Below are positions 1-5,046 of a stretch of DNA of 5,046 nt, in pieces (the stretch's first letter is position 1; each line of letters starts with the position of its first letter). The notes below the pieces were generated by a model that had not been told where the DNA came from, did no database searches, and saw only the letters and a program-made list of their open reading frames with translations. The DNA comes from Sphingobacteriia bacterium (GTDB lineage: Bacteria > Bacteroidota > Bacteroidia > Chitinophagales > Chitinophagaceae), in NCBI GenBank assembly GCA_004294465.1, contig REAV01000117.1:1-5046 (forward strand). The letters run 5' to 3'. Both the position numbers and the translations under genes were made by a program.

Positions 1-978
1 ATCAATAATCAAAGCATATTTAGTAGCGGATATTTTGAAGTGGAAGAGAAAGCCAATGAAAGGGCTACAATAAAAACAAAAAGAACAGTTCCTTTTAATT
101 TGAATGCTTTCAATAAATCAACAATTAGTTTCCCAATGAGTGATGTTTTTGAGAGCAATGTTTCTATGTTTATCAACGGAAAATTACAAGATCAGGTTTA
201 TATGAGTGATGGCACCTGGGGCATTGATTATGACTCTTCTAAAACAGTAGTAAAAGAGTTTAAGATAATAAACGATACTGCAAAAGGATTTGCTGCGGGA
301 GACTTTCCGGTATTCAGAAATGTAAAAATCAATGCAACAACCCCTAATTATGTTACTGCTTACAAAGTATTAAAAGGAGCAGGCGTTGCAGTAGATTTGA
401 GTGAATACAAAACATTGGTATTGACCGCCAAAGGAGATGCAAGACTAAAAATTACATTGGCAAAAAATTCCATCAATGATTTTGAAAAACAATTTAAATA
501 CAGCACTACTGTAGGTAAAGAACTTAAAGAGTACAGAATAGATTTGAGCAGTTTCAAATCAACGAATTCAACTGAAGGTTTTGTTGCTAATGATATAGTT
601 ACTGTTGTATTTGCCTTTGAAACTTTTGACGGAAGATCAACAACAATTGATGCTGCCATCAATAATATTGCATTTTCTAAAAAAGCGCCAGAAGAACAAG
701 CTGCTCCAATAAATACATCTATCAATGTATTTCCGAATCCAGCAAAAGGCGGAAAATTCACAGCCAAATTCAACAGTGAAGTAAATACTACTGCAACCAT
801 TAAAGTTACAGATGCATCAAGCGGAAGAGTATTGTTTACCAAAGATGCTAATGTAGTGAAAGGAGAAAATCAGGTTCCGGTTCAGATGACCAACTTACCT
901 GGAATATCAATCAGTATTCTAACCATTGATGGAAATGGCATCAAACTTCAGCCACAGAAAATATATGTTCAGCAATAA
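1..978 (+). CDS. Secreted protein with T9SS type A C-terminal sorting domain (5' end missing)
   Basis: The frame is open from the first base, so this is the C-terminal 325 residues of a longer protein; the GTG at 40 is an internal valine codon, not a start. Residues about 117-226 form an alternating beta-rich stretch (VDLSEYKTLVLTAKG, then KEYRIDLSSF and INNIAFSK) that resembles galactose-binding-like/CBM11-CIA30-type beta-sandwich modules; this is a pattern judgement. Residues about 238-325 are a type IX secretion sorting domain: NVFPNPAKGG, then IKVTDASSGRVLF, KGENQVPVQM and a final KIYVQQ. Such tails direct export across the outer membrane by the Por system and are removed or anchored at the surface. 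The last sorting-domain strand reads LPGISISILTID where a G-x-Y motif is more usual. The N-terminal catalytic or binding part lies outside the window, so the substrate is unknown. The gene stops at TAA and is followed by a hairpin terminator. Confidence 0.85.
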   Translation: MNNQSIFSSGYFEVEEKANERATIKTKRTVPFNLNAFNKSTISFPMSDVFESNVSMFINGKLQDQVYMSDGTWGIDYDSSKTVVKEFKIINDTAKGFAAGDFPVFRNVKINATTPNYVTAYKVLKGAGVAVDLSEYKTLVLTAKGDARLKITLAKNSINDFEKQFKYSTTVGKELKEYRIDLSSFKSTNSTEGFVANDIVTVVFAFETFDGRSTTIDAAINNIAFSKKAPEEQAAPINTSINVFPNPAKGGKFTAKFNSEVNTTATIKVTDASSGRVLFTKDANVVKGENQVPVQMTNLPGISISILTIDGNGIKLQPQKIYVQQ

Positions 979-1008
979 ACTATAAACTTTTAGGACTTCA
1001 ATAGAAAT

Positions 1009-1033
1009 AGCCTCCAGCAATGGGGGCTTTTTT
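1009..1033 (+). terminator. Rho-independent terminator between convergent genes
   Basis: A 7-bp stem (AGCCTCC at 1009-1015 with GGGGGCT at 1022-1028, one G-U pair) closes a 6-base loop and is followed directly by a run of T to 1033. It sits 30 bases after the stop codon of the plus-strand secreted protein. The hairpin abuts the TAA of the minus-strand response regulator (1032-1034). It may act weakly in that direction too, but the wobble pair becomes a C-A mismatch and the following sequence is only moderately T-rich. Confidence 0.8.
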
Positions 1034-1670
1034 ATACATTAAATTCAATCATGAATTTTACCAAAGCAGCAGGTGAATTTAATTTTAATTTATGCATGAT
1101 ATTTTTACGATGTGTTTCAACCGTATAAATACTCAAATGCAGCTTTTCTGCTATTTGTTGATTGGTATATGTTTGCTTTAAATAATATACAATTTCTAAT
1201 TCCCTCTTGGTAAGATTGAATTTATGCAAGAAGGTGTCTAATTTTTTGAAAGCATCTGGCAAGTTTTCTTCTTTCCCCAAAATAAATACTGATTCTCCTG
1301 CCGCTACTTTTTTTATAGCACCTGATAACTCGTCCTTGCTACTATTCTTTAAAATATAGCCATCAGCACCGGCTTTTTTTGCTTGTTCAATTAGTTTAGC
1401 ATCATTGTAGGCAGAGAGCATAAGAACCCTAACAGTAACAAAGGATTGCTTAATGTATTTGATTGTGTCTAAGCCATTCAAATTAGGCATATTCACATCC
1501 AATAATATCAAATCGATATCTGGTTGTTGAGTAAGTAAGTAAAGCAATTGCTTGCCATCATTGGCAATACCTGCAATATTAATTGCTGAATCACTTCCCA
1601 ATATCATCTTGAGACCTTCCACAAAAAGTGGATGATCGTCGGCAATCATTAAGTTAATTTTCTCGCTCAT
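1032..1670 (-). CDS. NarL/FixJ-family response regulator, LuxR-type DNA-binding output
   Basis: A 212-residue two-component response regulator of normal full length. The receiver domain spans residues about 5-122: acidic pair D11-D12, phospho-acceptor D58 in LLLDVNMPN, switch S86 in LMLSAYND, and the conserved K108 in GYILKNSS. After a linker, residues about 150-210 are a LuxR-type helix-turn-helix with LTKRELEIV at its start and the recognition-helix signature LSIYTVETHRKNIMHKL. It is expected to be phosphorylated by a histidine kinase, dimerise and regulate promoters in the cytoplasm. No kinase gene is visible next to it. The ATG start follows only 19 bases after the TGA of the amine-oxidase-like reading frame, so co-transcription with the upstream redox genes is likely. 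There is no Shine-Dalgarno sequence before the start (AATTTTATTT), as is common in Bacteroidota. Target genes cannot be read from the sequence. Confidence 0.95.
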   Translation of the reverse strand: MSEKINLMIADDHPLFVEGLKMILGSDSAINIAGIANDGKQLLYLLTQQPDIDLILLDVNMPNLNGLDTIKYIKQSFVTVRVLMLSAYNDAKLIEQAKKAGADGYILKNSSKDELSGAIKKVAAGESVFILGKEENLPDAFKKLDTFLHKFNLTKRELEIVYYLKQTYTNQQIAEKLHLSIYTVETHRKNIMHKLKLNSPAALVKFMIEFNV

Positions 1671-1689
1671 AAATAAAATTCAATATACA

Positions 1690-1968
1690 TCATTTTTTGA
1701 AAGGAACAAACATTGGTCCGGCAAAACAAGGGTAAGATTTAATTTTATAGATTCCGCCCTCATAATAGGTTTCAGCCCAACAATATTTGGATCCTGGCGT
1801 ATCGTCATTCTTCATTTGAGGAACATACCATAGAACCAGATCAGTATTAACAATTTGCTCTGGATTGGGTTCAATGAATTTTTCGGGGCCCTGTCTATAA
1901 TCATTATTGCAACAAGGCCCTATCGTTACCAAATCCGTTTCTCCTTCATTTTTATCTAAATGGTTTTT
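1690..1968 (-). pseudogene. Frameshifted C-terminal part of the copper-amine-oxidase-like protein
   Basis: This is about 91 codons lying in the -1 frame relative to the gene directly upstream. It has no credible start of its own: the only early start-like codon is a TTG at 1932, and no in-frame ATG precedes the conserved region. Read on from the upstream frame it gives YITK-NHLDKNEGETD, then GPCCNNDYRQ, then IVNTDLVLWYV. The last matches the copper amine oxidase C-terminal signature I-x-N-x-D-[IL]-V-L-W-Y. It ends with KSYPCFAGPMFVPFKK and TGA. In classical enzymes this segment carries the third copper-binding histidine shortly after L-W-Y-T; here the equivalent stretch is VPQMKNDD with no histidine. 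Four cysteines (CC pair, YCW, YPC) bring the whole protein to an even 12. I infer that this belongs to the same protein as the 1956-3476 reading frame, reconstructed to about 595 residues. Confidence 0.75.
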
Positions 1969-3476
1969 GTAATGTATAAGTAGGCATTATCTCCCCTCCC
2001 ACTGTCATTAAATTGACCCATGCCCGGCTCTATATAAAATCCATTGTTGCTATTCGTTTGGAGTTGATACTGATATCCTTTAGGTGAATAAACAGTAGTA
2101 GGTTGTTGTAATTGCCATTTTTCTTTTTCCCAAATATTCCAATCATTATTACCCCATTCATAAAAAGATTGTTTATTGCCTGCAAATGAAATACGCATTA
2201 CAGGACGGTAAATTCCATTGTTTCCACATCCCCTTCCTAAACTTGCACAAACCATTCTGAACTGTCCATTTTTGTAAAAGAAAAAACGCTGGGAATAACT
2301 ATAATTACAAGCTATTGGCCATAATTCGCTGAAGAATCGCTGCTCGAGCATAAAACCAACTGTACTGTCTCCTTCAATGATATCAGCAATAATAGGCGGA
2401 TCTGTTGCCACTACTGCGGATTGACTAAAAATTGGACATCCAACTGCATCACTGTATCCAAACCCATCTGTACCAGAGTAACTCACATGCCAATCAACTA
2501 ATTTAGCACTATTGATTATTCTGTTTGAATTGAAACTAACATTACTGATCATAAGTCCATCAGATGCTGTTAAAACATAATCAACAGACCAGTTATTTTT
2601 TTTAACGGTGTTGATTTTTTCACAGTAACAATCGGCCATATTTTCATTCTGTAATTTCCTTTCTGTAACCACTAAGTTTTCTGCATCTTTTCCAACATTG
2701 GTCCATCGTAACCCTACCAGTCGATTTTCTGTAAGGTCTACAATTGCCCATAATGCTCTATTGCCTTTTACAAAAGTTGGTGCAACACATAAATGCTGAG
2801 ACCTTTCACATTTTGTACGATTCAATGCTGTTTTGGTACTCGACATGATGGGCATATCTGCTGAAGGTTTAAATCCAAGCGCTTTCTCTACTTCAGGAGA
2901 ATTAACCGCAATTTTTACAGCCAATTTGGTAAGTCTGGAAGGTATATCTGGTTGCATTTGAGGATAATGATCTACACTGATCATTTTATGCGTAATAATA
3001 TTGACAACACCAATCGTTGTTAGATTCAACGCATAATTATACATTTCAATCCTCAATAATGAACCCGGCAAATTCACCACTCCTTTTCTGATATCACCAG
3101 GCCTTGCAGGATAAACACCGAATATTTCATTCCATAATGGTTGATGTGTTTTTCTGTCAAAAATATATTTAGTAAAAAAACTGTCTTGCAAAGCAATATT
3201 TTGCGCCAACATGGTTCTTTCATCGTTTTTATCGGAATAGTATTTTACTGGAATATCATCGTGCAATATGGAGTCGATTTGTTTTTTTCTTTGAATAATA
3301 AAAGCGGCAGTATCTGGTTTTTTGGCTGAAAATAAAGATTCTTTGAACTCGCTCAAATATATAGCATCATTGGCTTTGGTGGCTTTGGAGCTGGTTTTTT
3401 TTTGTTGTGCATTTAAACCAAATGAACTCATTAATAAAACCAATATGATCGAAGAATATTTTTTTTGTATCATCAT
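1956..3476 (-). CDS. Secreted copper-amine-oxidase-like protein, divergent cofactor site, frameshifted near C-terminus
   Basis: A 506-residue reading frame that appears to lose its last ~90 residues to a frameshift. Two ATGs stand in tandem (3476, 3473). A Sec signal peptide follows (K5-K6, hydrophobic ILVLLMSSFGLNA, likely cleaved near residue 23), so the protein is periplasmic or exported. Residues about 135-260 resemble the amine oxidase N-terminal domains (LLRIEMYNYAL; RALWAIVDLTENRLVGLRWT). Residues about 295-506 resemble the catalytic beta-sandwich: WSVDYVLTASDGLMISNVSF, then LVDWHVSYSG, VGCP, and PIACNYSYSQRFFFYKNGQF. Y392 aligns with the topaquinone-forming tyrosine, but the motif is N-Y-S rather than N-Y-[DE]. 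The copper HxH strand is replaced by CGNNGIYRPVMRIS (about G421 and Y423). Eight cysteines occur here (223, 230, 283, 285, 347, 390, 410, 417). Ordinary copper/topaquinone chemistry is therefore doubtful; a different cofactor or a non-catalytic role is possible. It starts 2 bases after the di-haem peroxidase gene, implying translational coupling. Confidence 0.7.
   Translation of the reverse strand: MMIQKKYSSIILVLLMSSFGLNAQQKKTSSKATKANDAIYLSEFKESLFSAKKPDTAAFIIQRKKQIDSILHDDIPVKYYSDKNDERTMLAQNIALQDSFFTKYIFDRKTHQPLWNEIFGVYPARPGDIRKGVVNLPGSLLRIEMYNYALNLTTIGVVNIITHKMISVDHYPQMQPDIPSRLTKLAVKIAVNSPEVEKALGFKPSADMPIMSSTKTALNRTKCERSQHLCVAPTFVKGNRALWAIVDLTENRLVGLRWTNVGKDAENLVVTERKLQNENMADCYCEKINTVKKNNWSVDYVLTASDGLMISNVSFNSNRIINSAKLVDWHVSYSGTDGFGYSDAVGCPIFSQSAVVATDPPIIADIIEGDSTVGFMLEQRFFSELWPIACNYSYSQRFFFYKNGQFRMVCASLGRGCGNNGIYRPVMRISFAGNKQSFYEWGNNDWNIWEKEKWQLQQPTTVYSPKGYQYQLQTNSNNGFYIEPGMGQFNDSGRGDNAYLYITKTI
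1959..1986 (-). other. Frameshift zone splitting the amine-oxidase-like gene
   Basis: The upstream frame meets TAG at 1956-1958 and the downstream frame has TAA at 1987-1989, so the switch must fall between them. The best candidate is the run of five A (coding strand) at 1964-1968. One extra A there would give ACA AAA AAC CAT and join YITK to NHLDKNEGE without a gap. The change needed is -1, or one inserted base. Confidence 0.75.
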
Positions 3477-3478
3477 TC

Positions 3479-4537
3479 TTATTTATTGAAAGGATTTATC
3501 AATTGTATATTTCTTAAGTAGCTTGTATCGGTTAAAGCTGCCAAAAACTCAATTAATTCTATTTGTTCTTTATCTGTTAAAGTAAAACCTTTTATTAAAG
3601 TAGATTTATTTTTATTACTTCTCCCATCGCCTTTGTTTTCTTTGGCTTCAATTAATCTACCTCCTCTTTGATAAATATAAATCATTTGTTGGATTGTCTC
3701 AACAGAACCATCATGTGCATAGGGTGCTGTAACGAGTACGTTCCTTAATGAGGGCACCCTAAACTTTCCTTTATCGTTGGTGTTTTTGGTTAATTCATAC
3801 AACCCTTGATCAGAAGCTGGATAAGACCCAAAATCATCCAAATTGTATAATCCAGTATTCACGTACATTAATGGTTGTTGAGATACATTTAAAAAATGGC
3901 ATTTATAGCATCCTAACTTTTCCGAATTAAATAACGCTAGCCCATTGATCGCTTTTTCATTCATCGCTTTTTTATTCCCTTTTAGATATTGATCATAAGG
4001 ACTATTCTGAGATTGTATTTTATTCTCAAAAGCAGCAATTGCTTCTTGAAAAAAAACGGTTGAAAAAGGATTTTTTTCCTTTGGAAATGCTTTACTGAAA
4101 AGGGTTTGGTAAAACGGGTCCGATTTAAATCGATTGATGATCTCTTTTTCATTATTGATCCAACCCAGTTCTTTTGGGTGTTCATTAAACAGCGGAAAAA
4201 TCATTTGTTGTGAAAACGTATGTATAGAACTATCTCCCCAAGTAAGGGCTTTTAAAAATTTGGCATTTAAAATGGATGGCGCATTCCTGCGTAGATTTTC
4301 TCCATCAGCCCCTACCGATTTTCTATATCCATCTGAAAAAGCAAATTGAGGGTCATGGCAAGATGCACATGACTTTGTTTGATTGTAAGACAATTTGTTA
4401 TCAAAAAATAAATACCTGCCTAAATTGATTTTGGAATCAGCAGAATTATTTATCGGAGTAGAAAACAGTTGATCAATAAAGAGGGAAGAAAAAATAATCA
4501 GCACTAAAAAAAATAATATGCGCCATTGCTTTTTCAT
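3479..4537 (-). CDS. Di-haem cytochrome c peroxidase / MauG-like protein
   Basis: A 352-residue secreted di-haem protein of the bacterial cytochrome c peroxidase (CcpA)/MauG family, at the family's usual length. An N-terminal hydrophobic segment (residues about 6-25, after MKKQW) is a signal peptide or anchor for export to the periplasm, where haem c is attached. Haem sites are C57-A-S-C60-H61 and C210-Y-K-C213-H214. Family landmarks are LGRYLFFDNKLS (39-50), RRNAPSILNAKF (83-94), W100 at the place of the usual WDGR tryptophan, KFRVPSLRNV (258-267) and APYAHDGS (271-278). Y289 in YIYQRGG falls, by my remembered alignment, where peroxidases have the methionine haem ligand and MauG has tyrosine; this hints at a MauG-like role, but needs an alignment. 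Peroxidases reduce H2O2 using electrons from small cytochromes, whereas MauG-type members oxidise side chains of a partner protein. The amine-oxidase-like gene 2 bases downstream is an obvious candidate partner. Confidence 0.9.
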   Translation of the reverse strand: MKKQWRILFFLVLIIFSSLFIDQLFSTPINNSADSKINLGRYLFFDNKLSYNQTKSCASCHDPQFAFSDGYRKSVGADGENLRRNAPSILNAKFLKALTWGDSSIHTFSQQMIFPLFNEHPKELGWINNEKEIINRFKSDPFYQTLFSKAFPKEKNPFSTVFFQEAIAAFENKIQSQNSPYDQYLKGNKKAMNEKAINGLALFNSEKLGCYKCHFLNVSQQPLMYVNTGLYNLDDFGSYPASDQGLYELTKNTNDKGKFRVPSLRNVLVTAPYAHDGSVETIQQMIYIYQRGGRLIEAKENKGDGRSNKNKSTLIKGFTLTDKEQIELIEFLAALTDTSYLRNIQLINPFNK

Positions 4538-4541
4538 AGCC

Positions 4542-5046
4542 TTATTTAAAGTCGATCAAGTCCCATTTTTTTGATGCAGTATTCCACTTAAAAGTATATA
4601 CGGTTTCTGGTTTTTCACTCGAAGCTTGTAAGTTATAATTAAATGCAACACCACTAACAATCAAAGCCCCATCGACCATTTTTATTTTTCTAGCCTTATC
4701 ATCACCTCTAGGCCCAAACCCTTCCAGGCTAAGCTCTTTCCGCGATTTAGATTTTACTAACAGGCCTTGGGCATTGATTGGAATAGAAATAATATTTCCA
4801 TTTCTTGCATTTCCAACATACAATCGTTTTTGTTTGTTTTCGTCAAAGGCCACAGTGAGACCAATTGCATCTTTTTTTGATAATGAATCAATGATTCTTT
4901 GGGTGTTTGGATTGATCAAAAAAACAACTCCTTTTTCTTGATAACGATCAGATCCTGCTACTGTAGAAGCGATCAAAATATTCGCAGTGCAATCGTAAGT
5001 GATACCCAATAATCCAAAAGGATTTCGAGAAGATGCTTTTGAATTA
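4542..5046 (-). CDS. Beta-propeller-like protein, C-terminal part (5' end outside window)
   Basis: The frame is open to the window edge, so only the last 167 residues are seen; the TTG at 5009 is an internal leucine codon. The visible part shows repeated short strand blocks typical of NHL/SMP-30/YVTN-type beta-propellers: GLLGITYDCTANILIAST, then GVVFLINPNTQRIIDSL, IGLTVAFDENKQKRLYVGNA, NIISIPI, and a closing strand VYTFKWNTASKKWDLIDFK. Such domains bind ligands or partner proteins and in some families carry lactonase or dehydrogenase activity; no catalytic residues can be assigned here. It has no C-terminal T9SS tail and no visible haem motif. It ends 4 bases before the ATG of the di-haem peroxidase gene, which places it in the same operon, probably as a periplasmic partner. 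The missing N-terminus would show a signal peptide or lipobox if present. Confidence 0.7.
   Translation of the reverse strand, partial: NSKASSRNPFGLLGITYDCTANILIASTVAGSDRYQEKGVVFLINPNTQRIIDSLSKKDAIGLTVAFDENKQKRLYVGNARNGNIISIPINAQGLLVKSKSRKELSLEGFGPRGDDKARKIKMVDGALIVSGVAFNYNLQASSEKPETVYTFKWNTASKKWDLIDFK

Noticed and set aside
360..842. 160-codon minus-strand open frame
   Set aside because: It is antisense to the well-supported T9SS protein gene, with no recognisable domain; it is a shadow frame of a low-GC gene.
1671..1689. A promoter (TATATTG, similar to the Bacteroidota -7 element TAnnTTTG) just before the response regulator
   Set aside because: The match is incomplete, lies within about 16 bases of the start codon, and such AT-rich matches are expected by chance here.
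1690..1932. An independent small gene starting at TTG 1932
   Set aside because: The start is weak, the frame continues in a conserved way upstream of it, and the content matches the C-terminus of the neighbouring oxidase-like protein, so it is a fragment rather than a separate gene.
1959..1986. Classical -1 programmed ribosomal frameshift site
   Set aside because: In the zero frame the sequence is ACA AAA ACC, so the X-XXY-YYZ pattern is not met: only the P-site AAA could re-pair, and the A-site codon ACC could not. I also noticed no clear downstream stimulatory hairpin.
3141..3329. 62-codon plus-strand open frame
   Set aside because: It lies antisense inside the amine-oxidase-like gene and has low-complexity hydrophobic content; no support.
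3982..4185. 67-codon minus-strand open frame
   Set aside because: It overlaps the di-haem peroxidase gene in another frame; its composition (Lys/Phe-rich) reflects A/T runs, not a protein.
4134..4349. 71-codon plus-strand open frame
   Set aside because: It is antisense to conserved residues of the di-haem peroxidase gene; a shadow frame.

Overview
The window is AT-rich and looks like a chromosomal piece from the Bacteroidota, possibly a Chitinophagaceae-like bacterium. Three things suggest this: a C-terminal type IX secretion (Por) sorting domain on the plus-strand protein, start codons with no Shine-Dalgarno sequence and AT-rich leaders, and low-GC tightly packed genes. The genus assignment is inference only.

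Layout: positions 1-978 (+) hold the 3' part of a gene for a large secreted protein with a carbohydrate-binding-like beta-sandwich and a T9SS type A tail. It ends at a hairpin terminator (about 1009-1033). Everything from 1032 to 5046 is on the minus strand and reads as one compact transcription unit, in transcript order: (a) the 3' part of a beta-propeller protein, open at the window edge (5046-4542); (b) a secreted di-haem c-type peroxidase of the CcpA/MauG family (4537-3479), after a 4-base gap; (c) a secreted, cysteine-rich, divergent homologue of the copper amine oxidase catalytic fold (3476 to 1690), after a 2-base gap; (d) a NarL/FixJ-type response regulator (1670-1032), after a 19-base gap. 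The + gene and this unit converge on the terminator.

The most interesting part is the pair (b)/(c). The amine-oxidase-like protein keeps the overall C-terminal architecture of copper amine oxidases, but the usual copper ligands (HxH and the later His) are absent, the topaquinone motif N-Y-[DE] reads N-Y-S, and it carries 12 cysteines. It is encoded directly after a MauG-like di-haem enzyme, a family that includes enzymes that oxidise protein side chains to make cofactors. A working hypothesis is a periplasmic or surface oxidoreductase with a different, possibly di-haem-matured, cofactor. The amine-oxidase-like gene as written is broken by a one-base frameshift in an A5 run near 1964-1968, about 90 codons before the real C-terminus. 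This could be a sequencing/assembly error, a genuine mutation or, less likely, programmed slippage.

No RNA genes, insertion sequences, CRISPR arrays or long repeats were seen. There is no gene-free stretch longer than about 55 bases.
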